Below, piece by piece: positions 1 through 8,727 of a DNA stretch of 64,000 bases (position 1 is the stretch's first letter; every line of letters begins with the position of its first letter). Made by a program: the position numbers and the translations under genes. The stretch is from Pseudomonadota bacterium (GTDB lineage Bacteria > Pseudomonadota > Alphaproteobacteria > Sphingomonadales > Sphingomonadaceae): assembly GCA_023445495.1 (NCBI GenBank), contig JAEXLC010000180.1:1-64000 (forward strand). The letters run 5' to 3'. The notes under the pieces were generated by a model. That model saw only the letters and a program-made list of their open reading frames with translations, searched no databases and was not told the DNA's origin.

Positions 1-10
1 GCCGCACGAG

Positions 11-33
11 ATCCCGGCTTTCGCCGGGATGAC
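11..33. repeat. Short palindromic intergenic repeat (family A)
   Basis: Perfect hairpin with arms ATCCCGGC and GCCGGGAT around a 4-base loop, followed by GAC. It lies just past the stop codon of sdhE. The same unit recurs near 2902 (one base deleted) and twice, in opposite orientations, at 53398-53464. It is a REP-like element that may also act as a transcription stop. Confidence 0.7.
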
Positions 34-35
34 GG

Positions 36-302
36 CTACTTGCTGATCGGCACGTAGTTGAGTTCCTTGAGGGCGGTCATCAACGTGCCGGCGAAGCGCG
101 GGGGCGCGGGCTCGACACCCATCGCCCAGGCCATGATATCGACGTCCTGTTCCTCGAGCAGTTCCTCGAACAGGTCCATCTCGGCCTCGCTCCAGCCAGC
201 GCCATGCTTGTCGAAAAAGCCGCCGATCAGCAGATCGGCTTCCTTCACGCCGCGGTGCCAGGCGCGGAAGTGCAGGCGCTTGAGACGGATTTCGCGGTCC
301 AT
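36..302 (-). CDS. sdhE: FAD assembly factor SdhE (succinate dehydrogenase assembly factor)
   Basis: Small cytoplasmic protein of 88 residues that promotes covalent attachment of FAD to the SdhA flavoprotein of succinate dehydrogenase. The family's RGxxE signature is visible as HRGVKEAD near residues 16-23, followed by a short all-helical, acidic segment (DLFEELLEEQD) typical of the family. I chose the ATG at 302 because it gives the usual 85-90 residue length. The open frame continues upstream to 404, but those residues do not look like the family. The gene is divergent from the small protein gene at 496 and from recG at 828. In many alphaproteobacteria sdhE lies beside recG and mfd, so mfd may lie just left of the window (inference). 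Confidence 0.9.
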   Translation of the reverse strand: MDREIRLKRLHFRAWHRGVKEADLLIGGFFDKHGAGWSEAEMDLFEELLEEQDVDIMAWAMGVEPAPPRFAGTLMTALKELNYVPISK

Positions 303-495
303 TCGGGTCCTCAACGGCAAATAGCCGGCAGCGCGAAACGGCGCAGTCGGCGAGGGGAATATAGGTGTGCAGATAGGTCGGCGAGCCCCGAAACGCCAGT
401 CCACAACTTAATCGCGCCATTATCGCGCGATCCGCACCCGCTTGGCCGGCGACCTTCCTATGATGGGGGATACATTGGGTAGGGGTAGTTCCATT

Positions 496-714
496 ATGCG
501 TTTCGTGATGCTGAAGTCGATCAATGGCGATCCGATCCTCGTGAACATCGCCGAGGTTCGTACCGTGGCGACGATCAACATGGCGGGCGACGATGTGGGC
601 GTGCTCTCGTTCGACGGCGCGCATGAAGTGGTGGTCGGCTCGACCGTCAACGAAGTCCATGCCGCGATCGAAGCGGCCGGCCAGGCGATCGCGCCGGCAC
701 GCAACGCGGCCTGA
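496..714 (+). CDS. Small conserved protein, FlbD/YlzI-like
   Basis: A 72-residue protein without signal peptide or membrane segment. The middle resembles the small FlbD/YlzI family: a G.P.xxN start to the strand pair, then LVNIAEVRTV, then a beta hairpin ending in EVVVGSTVNEV. That resemblance is by eye only. An in-frame ATG at 442 would add 18 residues, but the ATG at 496 (MRFVMLKSINGDP) fits the fold start better. No flagellar genes are nearby, so a role in flagella should not be assumed. The gene stands alone, between sdhE (opposite strand) and recG, and is followed by a palindromic repeat. Confidence 0.7.
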   Translation: MRFVMLKSINGDPILVNIAEVRTVATINMAGDDVGVLSFDGAHEVVVGSTVNEVHAAIEAAGQAIAPARNAA

Positions 715-739
715 GGGTTCAAGCAGGACGCTTCTAACT

Positions 740-760
740 CCCCTCCCTTGCAGGGAGGGG
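740..760. repeat. Short palindromic intergenic repeat (family C)
   Basis: Perfect 9-bp stem CCCCTCCCT / AGGGAGGGG with loop TGC. The same palindrome, with GCA or TGC loops, occurs at 31711, 63046 and 63163, with shorter or degenerate forms at 62169 and 19020. It lies between the FlbD-like gene and recG. Confidence 0.75.
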
Positions 761-827
761 AATATGCGGGGCGGGGAATATGACGCCCCCCTAGCGGCGC
801 AGCATTCCAGCGATTAGGTCGGGGCCA

Positions 828-2885
828 ATGCGGCCCGACATTCTCAATCCGCTTTTCGCCGAAGTCACGGCACTCAAGGGCATTGGCGCCGCGCTCGCCA
901 AGCCGCTGGAGCGGCTTGGGCTGGCGCGCGTGGTCGATGTCGCCTTCCATCTGCCGACCGGTTTCATCGATCGGCTCCCGCGCGACGAGCTGATGGCCGC
1001 CGACGTCGGCCGGATCATCGCGATCGAGCTTACCGCGAGCAGTTATCGCTTCGGCAGCAGCCCGCGTTCGCCCGCCCGGGTGCAGGCGGTGGACACGCAT
1101 GGCAATTTCGTCAGCCTCGTCTTTTTCGGCGGCAATTCGGGCTGGGCGAAGAAGCTGCTTCCGCTCAACGAGAAGCGCTGGGTCTCGGGCCGGCTCGACC
1201 AATATGGTCAGGAACTGCAGATCGTGCATCCCGAAGTCGTCGTGCCCGAAGAGGCAGAGGGCGGCGGGCGCGAGGCAGTCTATCCCTGTTCAGAGGGCAT
1301 TACTTCGAAGCGGATCGCGGCGATGGCGGCGCAGGCGATCGAGCGCGCGCCCGACCTGCCCGAGTGGATCGAGCCGAGCCTGAAGGAGCGGCACCAATGG
1401 CCGGGCTGGAAGGAAGCGCTGGCGCGCATCCATGCCGATCCTGCCGATGCCAAGGCGCGTGAACGGCTGGCCTATGACGAAGTCTTCGCCAACCAACTCG
1501 CATTGATGCTGGTGCGCGGCGAGGCGCGGGCCAAGCGCGGACGCTCGCTGCAGGGCGACGGGCGGCTGCGCGACAAGCTCCAGCTTCCTTACATGCCAAC
1601 CGGCGCCCAATCGCGGACGATCCGCGAGATCGAAGGCGACATGGCGCAGAGCCAGCCGATGCTCCGCCTGCTCCAGGGCGATGTTGGCGCGGGCAAGACC
1701 TTGGTGGCGACGATGGCGCTGCTGATCGCGGCCGAGGCAGGCGCGCAGGGCGCGATGCTGGCGCCGACCGAGATCCTGGCGCGGCAGCATTACGAAAATC
1801 TCTCGCGGATGCTCGCCGGGCTCGATGTGCGGATCGCTATCCTGACCGGGCGCGACAAGGGCAAGGCGCGCGAGGCGACGCTGATGGGGCTGGCGGCCGG
1901 CGAGATCGACATATTGGTCGGCACGCATGCGATCTTCCAGGCGGGCGTGACCTATCGCGACCTGGGGCTGGTGGTGGTGGACGAGCAGCACCGTTTCGGC
2001 GTGGCTGAGCGGCTGATGCTGCAGGCCAAGGCGCAGGTGCCGCCGCACCTGCTGGTGATGACCGCCACCCCGATCCCGCGCACGCTCCAGCTCGCCTCAC
2101 ACGGCGAGATGGATGTCAGCCGGCTCGACGAGATGCCGCCGGGGCGCCAGCCGATCCAGACCACGGTGATTTCCGAGGACAAGCTCGACGCGGTGGTGGC
2201 CGGTCTGGGCCGGCATCTGGAGGCGGGCAAGCAGGCCTATTGGGTGTGTCCGCTGGTCGAGGAGAGCGAGAAGACCGATTTGGCTGCGGCCGAGCATCGC
2301 GCCGCGACGCTGACCGCGAAGTTCGGCGCCAAGGTGGGCTTGGTCCATGGCCGGATGAAGGGGCCGGAGAAGGACGCGGTGATGGCGCGCTTCGCCAGTG
2401 GCGAGCTGGGCGTGCTGGTGGCGACCACGGTGATCGAGGTCGGCGTGGACGTGCCCAATGCGACTTTGATCGTGATCGAGGCGGCGGACCGGTTCGGGCT
2501 GGCCCAACTTCACCAGCTGCGCGGGCGCGTCGGGCGGGGCGGGGGGCAGTCGCACTGCATCCTGCTGCGCGGCGACAAGCTCAGCGAGACGTCGCGGGCG
2601 CGGCTGGCGCTGATGCGCGACACGACCGACGGCTTCCTGATCGCCGAGCGTGACCTGGAGCTGCGCGGGGCGGGCGAGATACTCGGCACGCGGCAATCGG
2701 GCGAGCAGACCTTCCGGCTGGCGACGCCCGAGAGCCTGGCGACGCTGATCGCGGCGGCCAATGGCGATGCGCGGCTGCTGGAGGACCAGGACCGGTCGCT
2801 GCAGTCTGCGCGCGGGCAGGCGGCGCGGGTGGCGCTGTACCTGTTCGAGCGCGATGCGGCGGTGAGTTTGTTGCGGGCGGGGTAG
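828..2885 (+). CDS. recG: ATP-dependent DNA helicase RecG
   Basis: A 685-residue helicase that reverses stalled replication forks and branch-migrates Holliday junctions. The N-terminal part is the OB-fold wedge domain (roughly residues 1-170). The helicase core carries Walker A GDVGAGKT at 284-291, the DEQH box at 385-388, the TATPIPRTL motif shortly after it, and the late motif QLHQLRGRVGRG. Length matches the family (about 690). The ATG at 828 begins MRPDILNPLF, typical of sphingomonad RecG. It is followed by a palindromic repeat and by genes on the opposite strand, so it is probably monocistronic. Confidence 0.97.
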   Translation: MRPDILNPLFAEVTALKGIGAALAKPLERLGLARVVDVAFHLPTGFIDRLPRDELMAADVGRIIAIELTASSYRFGSSPRSPARVQAVDTHGNFVSLVFFGGNSGWAKKLLPLNEKRWVSGRLDQYGQELQIVHPEVVVPEEAEGGGREAVYPCSEGITSKRIAAMAAQAIERAPDLPEWIEPSLKERHQWPGWKEALARIHADPADAKARERLAYDEVFANQLALMLVRGEARAKRGRSLQGDGRLRDKLQLPYMPTGAQSRTIREIEGDMAQSQPMLRLLQGDVGAGKTLVATMALLIAAEAGAQGAMLAPTEILARQHYENLSRMLAGLDVRIAILTGRDKGKAREATLMGLAAGEIDILVGTHAIFQAGVTYRDLGLVVVDEQHRFGVAERLMLQAKAQVPPHLLVMTATPIPRTLQLASHGEMDVSRLDEMPPGRQPIQTTVISEDKLDAVVAGLGRHLEAGKQAYWVCPLVEESEKTDLAAAEHRAATLTAKFGAKVGLVHGRMKGPEKDAVMARFASGELGVLVATTVIEVGVDVPNATLIVIEAADRFGLAQLHQLRGRVGRGGGQSHCILLRGDKLSETSRARLALMRDTTDGFLIAERDLELRGAGEILGTRQSGEQTFRLATPESLATLIAAANGDARLLEDQDRSLQSARGQAARVALYLFERDAAVSLLRAG

Positions 2886-2901
2886 CTGCCAATCGCCTGC
2901 G

Positions 2902-2923
2902 ATCCCGGCTTTCGCCGGATGAC
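2902..2923. repeat. Family A palindromic repeat, one-base variant
   Basis: Copy of the unit at 11-33 with one G missing from the right arm. It sits in the 48-bp gap between the convergent recG and PilZ genes, so it may also terminate both transcripts. Confidence 0.6.
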
Positions 2924-2933
2924 GACTATTCTC

Positions 2934-3266
2934 TTACTTCGCCTTCACCATCACCGAGATCAGCTCGTAATAGCTGGCGAGGTCGATCGCGCGCTCGAAC
3001 TGGCAGCCGATGCGGCCGCCCAGCGCCCATCGGACTTCCGCCACCACCGTGCCGGCATGCGGCAGAACCACGCGGATGCGGTCGCCGGTCTGGAACTCGT
3101 CGTCGCAGCGCGCCATCAGGCCGTGCGGCGAGATGTTGACGACGATGAAGTTCAGCTGCTTCGCGTCGGGACCGAAAGCGCGCGCGCGGTAATAGACGTC
3201 TTCGCGTCCTTCCCGCCGGGGCTCCGAATAAGCCAGGTTCGATCCAAAACTCACGCAACGCCCCAT
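2934..3266 (-). CDS. PilZ domain protein (c-di-GMP effector candidate)
   Basis: A 110-residue single-domain protein. The arginine motif is visible as RREGRED near residues 17-23 and the second motif as NISPHG near 44-49, matching the RxxxR and [DN]xSxxG pattern that binds cyclic di-GMP in PilZ proteins. There is no signal peptide or membrane segment, so it should be a cytoplasmic adaptor. The gene lies alone between recG (convergent) and tyrS. A second PilZ protein (29923-30867) and a GGDEF-EAL enzyme (44220-46154) are in the same window. The target process cannot be read from the sequence. Confidence 0.88.
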   Translation of the reverse strand: MGRCVSFGSNLAYSEPRREGREDVYYRARAFGPDAKQLNFIVVNISPHGLMARCDDEFQTGDRIRVVLPHAGTVVAEVRWALGGRIGCQFERAIDLASYYELISVMVKAK

Positions 3267-3285
3267 AAACGCTTGAGGTACGTAT

Positions 3286-3304
3286 GCGGTGATACCGTTA
3301 CCGC
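3286..3304. promoter_or_regulatory. Inverted repeat upstream of the PilZ gene
   Basis: Arms GCGGT and ACCGC separated by 9 bases, enclosing a smaller CGGT/ACCG palindrome, 20 bp before the PilZ start. It is a possible operator. No regulator is known for it, and chance is not excluded. Confidence 0.3.
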
Positions 3305-3360
3305 GTGAATCTCATTGCAACGAAGCTGCTTAACACCGACTTATCGGAGCATCCGGAAGG

Positions 3361-4587
3361 TTACGCAGGTACGAGCAGGCCGTGCTTCTTCTTGCCGAAG
3401 CTCAGCTTGACCTGGCTCGTCACGGGAATGTCATAAGCCGGGTCGCTCACTACCTGGTCGTCGACGCGGATCGCGCCCTCGGCGATCTTGCGGCGGGCCT
3501 CGCCCTTCGAGGCGCAGAGTTCCAGCGCGATCAGGGCATCGACCACGTTGATGCTGCCGCCCGCGACCGTGTAGCTCGGCAGCGAGCCGCCGGCCGAGCC
3601 TTCCTCGAACACCTTGCGGGCAGTCTCGGCGGCTTCCTCGGCGGCTTCGCGGCCGCGGCACATCGCGGTGGCTTCGTTGGCGAGGACCTTCTTGGCTTCG
3701 TTGATCCCGGCGCCTTCGAGTGCTTCGAGGCGGGCGATCTCTTCGAGCGGCAGGTCGGTGAACAGGCGCAGGAAGCGGCCGACGTCGCGGTCGTCGGTGT
3801 TGCGCCAGAACTGCCAGTACTCGAAGGCCGAGAGCTGGTCGTCGTTGAGCCAGACGGCACCCGACATGGTCTTGCCCATCTTGCCGCCGTCTGCCGTGGT
3901 GATCAGCGGGGTGGTGACGCCGTAGACCTCGGTGCCGTCAACGCGGCGGGCAAGCTCGATGCCGTTGACGATGTTGCCCCACTGGTCCGACCCGCCCATC
4001 TGCAGGCGGACATCGGCGCGGCGCGACAGCTCCAGGAAGTCATAGCCCTGGAGGATCATGTAGTTGAACTCGAGGAACGACAGCGACTGCTCGCGATCGA
4101 GTCGCAGCTTGACCGAGTCGAAGCTGAGCATGCGGTTGATCGAGAAATGCCGGCCGATGTCGCGCAGGAAGGGGATGTATTCGAGCTTGTCGAGCCAATC
4201 GGCATTGTCGACCATCACTGCGTCGGTGGGGCCGTCGCCGAAGGTCAGGAACTTCTCGAACACGGTCTTGATCGAGTCGACATTGGCGCGGATCACCTCG
4301 TCGGTCATCAGCTTGCGCGCCTCGTCCTTGAACGAGGGATCGCCGATCTTGCCGGTGCCGCCGCCCATCAGGACGATGGGCTTGTGGCCGGCCTGCTGGA
4401 GGCGGCGCAGCAGCATGATCTGCACGAGGCTGCCGACGTGCAGCGACGGCGCCGTCGGATCGAAGCCGATATAGCCGGGGACGATCTGCTTCGTCGCAAG
4501 GGCGTCGAGCGCCTCCGGGTCGGTGACCTGGTGGATGTAACCACGTTCGGAGAGCAGGCGGAGCAGATCGGACTTGAATTCGGTCAT
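3361..4587 (-). CDS. tyrS: Tyrosyl-tRNA synthetase
   Basis: A 408-residue class I synthetase that charges tRNA-Tyr. The HIGH-type motif is HVGS at residues 50-53. The KMSKS-type loop is KMGKT at 236-240, matching the short KxGKT form of bacterial TyrRS. The C-terminal 65 residues look like an S4 RNA-binding domain ([19 protein letters not shown]). I chose the ATG at 4587. The frame stays open to 4665, but the added residues are unlike the family. It lies 34 bp downstream of the ArsR gene on the same strand and could be co-transcribed with it, although a housekeeping promoter inside the ArsR gene is equally possible. Confidence 0.96.
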   Translation of the reverse strand: MTEFKSDLLRLLSERGYIHQVTDPEALDALATKQIVPGYIGFDPTAPSLHVGSLVQIMLLRRLQQAGHKPIVLMGGGTGKIGDPSFKDEARKLMTDEVIRANVDSIKTVFEKFLTFGDGPTDAVMVDNADWLDKLEYIPFLRDIGRHFSINRMLSFDSVKLRLDREQSLSFLEFNYMILQGYDFLELSRRADVRLQMGGSDQWGNIVNGIELARRVDGTEVYGVTTPLITTADGGKMGKTMSGAVWLNDDQLSAFEYWQFWRNTDDRDVGRFLRLFTDLPLEEIARLEALEGAGINEAKKVLANEATAMCRGREAAEEAAETARKVFEEGSAGGSLPSYTVAGGSINVVDALIALELCASKGEARRKIAEGAIRVDDQVVSDPAYDIPVTSQVKLSFGKKKHGLLVPA

Positions 4588-4621
4588 AGTGCGGGCCGCA
4601 TAGCCGAGCGGAGCGGTCCTG

Positions 4622-4969
4622 TCATGCCTTGGGCGTATCGCAGTCCCTGTTGCCCGCATAGGCACTGAGAATCGCAGCGAGGAGGCCGGGGAAGCGGGCG
4701 TCGACCTCGGTGCAGCGCGTGGTGTTCAGCATCTCGACGCCCTGGCGCTCCGAACGGATCAGCCCGGCGTCGCGCAGCACCTTGAAATGCTGGGAGAGCG
4801 ACGACTTGGGAATGTCGCGCTCGCCGACGCGAGAGAAGGTCGAGCAACCCTGGACGCAGCCCTGGCCGGCGACCTGGGCGAAGATCGCCGCGCGCGTGGG
4901 ATCGGACAGCGCGTGGAGAATCGCCTCCACCGACACATCCTTGATCGAAGGGTGAAACAGGGGCCGCAT
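4622..4969 (-). CDS. ArsR-family winged-helix regulator
   Basis: A 115-residue DNA-binding repressor. Residues 16-32 ([17 protein letters not shown]) and the recognition-helix region [18 protein letters not shown] (54-71) are the hallmark of the ArsR/SmtB fold. Cysteines at 38 and 42 (GCVQGC), 85 and 109 are present, but the classic metal box ELCVCDL is absent. It therefore probably belongs to the non-metal branch that controls a neighbouring oxidoreductase. It is divergent from the SDR gene at 5075, and an inverted repeat at 5006-5024 lies between the two starts, a standard arrangement for local repression (inference). Confidence 0.88.
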   Translation of the reverse strand: MRPLFHPSIKDVSVEAILHALSDPTRAAIFAQVAGQGCVQGCSTFSRVGERDIPKSSLSQHFKVLRDAGLIRSERQGVEMLNTTRCTEVDARFPGLLAAILSAYAGNRDCDTPKA

Positions 4970-5005
4970 GATTTTTATCTAGGGGCTCTTGAAGCTTGGT
5001 TCAAC

Positions 5006-5024
5006 AGTTCCGAAATCCTGAACT
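5006..5024. promoter_or_regulatory. Candidate ArsR operator between divergent genes
   Basis: Perfect 5-bp inverted repeat AGTTC-N9-GAACT, centred in the 105-bp gap between the ArsR gene (start 4969) and the SDR gene (start 5075). The 19-bp size fits a winged-helix dimer. The assignment to this regulator rests on position. Confidence 0.5.
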
Positions 5025-5074
5025 ATGGGAATAAGGCAGCCATACCGGCGACCTGCCCATGGAGAATTTCAGTC

Positions 5075-5821
5075 ATGTCGAAGCTCGCAGACAAGGTCGC
5101 GATCGTTACCGGGGCATCCAAGGGCATCGGCGCCGGCATCGCCAGGGCGCTGGCGGCGGAAGGTGCCGCGGTGGTGGTCAATTACGCGTCGAGCCGGGCC
5201 GGTGCCGATGCGGTGGTGCGCGACATCACCGACGCCGGCGGCAAGGCGATCGCCGTGCAGGCCGATGTCGCCAAGGCCGACCAGGCGCAGGCGCTGGTAG
5301 ATGCCGCGATCAAGGAATTCGGCCGGCTCGACGTGCTGGTCAACAATTCGGGCGTCTATGAATTCGCCTCGCTCGATGCGACGACCGAGGAACTGTACCG
5401 CCGTACCTTCGACGTGAACGTGCTCGGCGTGCTGCTCACCACCCAGGCGGCGGCGAAGCATCTCGGCGAAGGCGCCAGCGTCATCAACATCTCGTCGGCG
5501 GTCACGAGCCTCTTCCCGGCCGAATCGGCGGTCTATACCGGCACCAAGGGCGCCGTGGACGCGATCACCGGCGTGCTCGCCAATGAGCTTGGCCCGCGCA
5601 AGATCCGCGTCAACGCGATCAACCCGGGGGTGGTCGAGACCGAAGGCACGCATGCGGCCGGTTTCGTCGGCTCGGAGTTCTTCGACGCGATCATCGGCCA
5701 GACCCCGCTCGGCCGCGTCGGCTATCCGGACGACATCGCGTCGATCGCCGTATTCCTGGCCTCGGACGACGCACGCTGGCTGACCGGCGAGAAGCTGACC
5801 GCCAGCGGCGGCCTGCGCTGA
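5075..5821 (+). CDS. Short-chain dehydrogenase/reductase (SDR family)
   Basis: A 248-residue classical SDR. The cofactor loop TGASKGIG is at residues 12-19, the INISS segment provides the active-site serine, and the catalytic YxxxK is Y154-TGT-K158. The sequence after the second strand (NYASSRAGAD) lacks an acidic residue and is basic, which favours NADP(H) (inference). It resembles glucose/3-oxoacyl reductase-like SDRs, and the substrate cannot be assigned. The start is the ATG at 5075. An upstream in-frame extension runs back through the regulator gene and is not credible. It is divergent from the ArsR gene and probably under its control. Confidence 0.88.
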   Translation: MSKLADKVAIVTGASKGIGAGIARALAAEGAAVVVNYASSRAGADAVVRDITDAGGKAIAVQADVAKADQAQALVDAAIKEFGRLDVLVNNSGVYEFASLDATTEELYRRTFDVNVLGVLLTTQAAAKHLGEGASVINISSAVTSLFPAESAVYTGTKGAVDAITGVLANELGPRKIRVNAINPGVVETEGTHAAGFVGSEFFDAIIGQTPLGRVGYPDDIASIAVFLASDDARWLTGEKLTASGGLR

Positions 5822-5849
5822 GCCAGGGGCGGGATGGGGCGACCCGGCC

Positions 5850-6806
5850 TCATCCCGCAACCCGCTTCGGCACGGATGGCCGCGTCACCATCCAGATGCC
5901 GGCACAGACCAGCAGCAGCGCCGCGAGATAGCTCCAGTGGAGCAGCGATTCGCCGAGGAAGATCGCGGACAGCGCGACGCCGAATACCGGGATCAGGAAG
6001 TTGAACGCAGCGATCAGGCCGACGGGATTGTGCTTGAGCAGCAGGCTCCACAGCGCGAAGGCGATGGAGGACAGCAGCGCGAGATAGAGCAGCAGCGAGG
6101 CGGCGGGTAGGCTGGGCGCGGCGATATGGCCGTGGCCACCCAGCCCGACCGTAGTGAGGATCGCGCCGCCGATCCCAAGCTGCCAGCCGGTCATCACCAG
6201 CGGATCCATATCGCGTGAGATCCGCTTGCCGTAGATCGAGGCGGCGGCGAGGACGAAGGCAGCAATGATGACGAAGCCTTCGCCGAGCAGGCTGAAATCG
6301 AAGTCGAGCCGGCCGTTGCCGCCCAGGTTCACCACCACCACGCCGAGGAAGCCGACCAGGCAGCCCAGCGCCTTGCGGCCGCTCAGCCGGTCATCGGCGT
6401 AGAGGAAATGGGCGATCACCACGCTGAAGAACACGCCCGTTGCGTTCATGATCGAGGATTTCACGCCCGAAGCGTTGGCGAGTCCGACATAGAAGAACAC
6501 ATATTGGATGCCGGTCTGGGTGAGGCCGAGCAGCCCGACCTGGCGCCACTGACCCGATGTCAGAGCGAACACGCGCTTGCCGGTCGCCGTCGCGAAGGCG
6601 AGCAGGATCGTACCCGCCAGGACGAAGCGATAGCCGGCAAAGAGCAGCTGCGCGGCAGTGTCCGTCTTGCCGATGCCGAACAGCGCATAGCCGTTCTTGA
6701 TCGCGGGATAGGCACTGCCCCACAACACGCAGCAAAGCGTGGCGAGCAGGAAGACACCGGTGCGGGACTGGTAGAAAGGACTGGACACGCGCGGCCCGTA
6801 ACGCAT
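5850..6806 (-). CDS. DMT-superfamily (EamA) transporter
   Basis: Integral membrane protein of about 318 residues with ten predicted hydrophobic helices in two EamA repeats. The first begins GVFLLATLCCVLWGSAYPAI and the second GEGFVIIAAFVLAAASIYGK. Such proteins export amino acids or other small metabolites across the inner membrane, and the substrate is unknown. Two starts are possible: the ATG at 6806, used here, and one at 6842 that would overlap by two bases the start codon of the divergent gene at 6841. It is convergent with the SDR gene, 28 bp away. Confidence 0.85.
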   Translation of the reverse strand: MRYGPRVSSPFYQSRTGVFLLATLCCVLWGSAYPAIKNGYALFGIGKTDTAAQLLFAGYRFVLAGTILLAFATATGKRVFALTSGQWRQVGLLGLTQTGIQYVFFYVGLANASGVKSSIMNATGVFFSVVIAHFLYADDRLSGRKALGCLVGFLGVVVVNLGGNGRLDFDFSLLGEGFVIIAAFVLAAASIYGKRISRDMDPLVMTGWQLGIGGAILTTVGLGGHGHIAAPSLPAASLLLYLALLSSIAFALWSLLLKHNPVGLIAAFNFLIPVFGVALSAIFLGESLLHWSYLAALLLVCAGIWMVTRPSVPKRVAG

Positions 6807-6840
6807 CTTCGCGCGCGTACAAACCGCCACCGGGTTCGCC

Positions 6841-7377
6841 ATGCATCTTCGCGTTCCGCTTTACCCGCATCCTGATTTCCCGAGTGCGGTCGATCGCATC
6901 GAAGTGAAGGTAACGCGCTTCGCGCCGCAGCTGCTGGGGTTGCGCTATTTCGTCTTCGGGCCGCTGGGCGAGCTGGTGCTGCCACCCGCCGTGGAGGCGC
7001 CGGCACGACGGGACGAATTGTGGAAGTCGACCTGCTTCGAAGCTTTCGTGCGCGGGGAGGGCGAGGGGTATCTCGAGCTCAACTTCGCGCCCTCGGGCGA
7101 CTGGGCGGCGTACAGCTTCACCGGCTACCGCGAGGGCATGGCCAATGCGCCGGTCGCGAATCCGCGTGGCACCTGGATGTCCGGCGGAGTGATGGCGGCG
7201 GAGGTGGAGTTGCCGCTCGAAGGCCCGTGGCAGCTAGCGATCACCGCGGTGATCGAGGAACGCGACGGGACCAAGTCCTATTGGTCCGCCGAGCATGGTC
7301 CGGGGAATCCGGACTTCCACGCCGAGGCGGGCTTTGTGGTGGCATTGCCGGCCCAGGCGCAGGCAGGGGTACTCTGA
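6841..7377 (+). CDS. DOMON-like domain protein
   Basis: A 178-residue all-beta protein without signal peptide. The pattern (LWKSTCFEAFVRGEGEGYLE, then ELNFAPSGDWAAYSF, then a second sheet ending SYWSAEHGPGNPDFH) is that of the DOMON-like carbohydrate-binding fold found in sphingomonad and other proteobacterial single-domain proteins. It precedes the NamZ-type gene by about 106 bp on the same strand, and the two may work together on cell-wall sugars (inference). Ligand unknown. Confidence 0.72.
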   Translation: MHLRVPLYPHPDFPSAVDRIEVKVTRFAPQLLGLRYFVFGPLGELVLPPAVEAPARRDELWKSTCFEAFVRGEGEGYLELNFAPSGDWAAYSFTGYREGMANAPVANPRGTWMSGGVMAAEVELPLEGPWQLAITAVIEERDGTKSYWSAEHGPGNPDFHAEAGFVVALPAQAQAGVL

Positions 7378-7483
7378 CCGGGGAGCCCCGTTGCGTTCTC
7401 CCTATAGGGTAGCAAGCTAAACCGATGCGCGCGGGCGACGATCCGGCTTGCGTCATGCTCGAACTCCCCGCATCCAGCAGCGC

Positions 7484-8680
7484 ATGAAATTCGGCATCGA
7501 CCGGCTGCTCGCCGACCCTGAGCTTCGTCGTCCCCTCGAAGGCAAGCGCGTCGCGTTGCTCGCGCATCCCGCCTCGGTGACCGAGGACCTGACGCATTCG
7601 CTGGACGCGCTCGTTGCGGCCGGGCTCAACGTCTCGGCGGTGTTCGGCCCGCAGCACGGTGTGCGCGGTGACCTGCAGGACAACATGATGGAGTCGCCGG
7701 ACTATACCGACCCGACCTACGGGATGCCGGTGTTCAGCCTCTATGGAGAAGTCCGCCGCCCGACCGGCCAGTCGATGGGCACGTTCGACACGATGCTGAT
7801 CGACCTGCAGGATGTCGGCTGCCGCATCTACACCTTCGTCACCACGCTGCTCTATGTGCTCGAAGCCGCGGCCGAGCATGGCAAGAGCGTGTGGGTGCTC
7901 GATCGCCCCAATCCCGCCGGCCGGCCGGTAGAGGGCACGACGCTGCTGCCCGGTTGGGAGAGCTTTGTCGGCGCGGGGCCGATGCCGATGCGCCACGGCA
8001 TGACGCTGGGCGAGATGGGCCATTGGTTCATCCGGCAGTTCAATCTCGACGTCGATTACCGGGTGATCGAGATGGAAGGCTGGCAGCCCGATGCGGCGCC
8101 CGGCTTCGGCTGGCCGATCGAGCGCCCCTGGATCAATCCGAGCCCCAACGCCGCCAATGTGAACATGGCGCGCGGCTATGCCGGCACGGTGATGCTGGAG
8201 GGGACGACGCTTTCCGAAGGCCGAGGCACCACGCGCCCGCTCGAGCTGTTCGGCGCGCCGGACATCGATGCGAAGAAGCTGATCGTCGCGATGTACACGC
8301 TCGCGCCGCACTGGCTGGCGGGCTGCACGCTGCGCGACTTCTGGTTCCAGCCGACCTTCCACAAGCATGTGGGGCAGCTCTGCTCGGGCGTGTTCATCCA
8401 TGCCGAAGGTGCGGCTTATGACCATCAGGCATTTCGGCCGTGGCGGCTGCAGGCGCTGGGCTTCAAGGCGATCCGCAAGCTCTATGGCGACTATCCGCTG
8501 TGGCGCGACTTCCCGTACGAATATGTCTTCGACAAGCTCGCGATCGACGTGATCAACGGCGGCACCGACCTGCGCGAATGGGTGGACGATGCGGCGGCCG
8601 AGCCGGGCGACCTCGATGCGCGAACGCTGCCTGACGAATCGGCCTGGATCGAGGCGCGGCGGCCGCACCTGCTCTATTGA
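7484..8680 (+). CDS. namZ: DUF1343 / NamZ-type exo-beta-N-acetylmuramidase
   Basis: A 398-residue protein matching the DUF1343 family, whose Bacillus member NamZ removes terminal MurNAc from peptidoglycan fragments. Visible family landmarks are the FGPQHGVRGDLQ segment, DTMLIDLQDVGCRIYT, WVLDRPNPAGR and the C-terminal SEGRGTTRPLELFGAP. No signal peptide is seen, so it would act in the cytoplasm, consistent with wall-fragment recycling after import (inference). The ATG at 7484 starts MKFGIDRLL. An upstream in-frame ATG at 7448 adds 12 residues of poor quality. It is followed by a strong hairpin at 8686-8722. Confidence 0.85.
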   Translation: MKFGIDRLLADPELRRPLEGKRVALLAHPASVTEDLTHSLDALVAAGLNVSAVFGPQHGVRGDLQDNMMESPDYTDPTYGMPVFSLYGEVRRPTGQSMGTFDTMLIDLQDVGCRIYTFVTTLLYVLEAAAEHGKSVWVLDRPNPAGRPVEGTTLLPGWESFVGAGPMPMRHGMTLGEMGHWFIRQFNLDVDYRVIEMEGWQPDAAPGFGWPIERPWINPSPNAANVNMARGYAGTVMLEGTTLSEGRGTTRPLELFGAPDIDAKKLIVAMYTLAPHWLAGCTLRDFWFQPTFHKHVGQLCSGVFIHAEGAAYDHQAFRPWRLQALGFKAIRKLYGDYPLWRDFPYEYVFDKLAIDVINGGTDLREWVDDAAAEPGDLDARTLPDESAWIEARRPHLLY

Positions 8681-8685
8681 GCGGG

Positions 8686-8722
8686 TTCCGGCGGACGGGA
8701 GGGAGAGCACCGCCCGCCGGAA
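8686..8722. terminator. Hairpin between convergent genes
   Basis: 13-bp stem (TTCCGGCGGACGG against CCGCCCGCCGGAA, one mismatch) with a 11-base loop, located between the NamZ-type stop at 8680 and the converging gene end at 8728. No U-tract follows, so termination is inferred from position and stem strength. Confidence 0.55.
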
Positions 8723-8727
8723 TTCCG

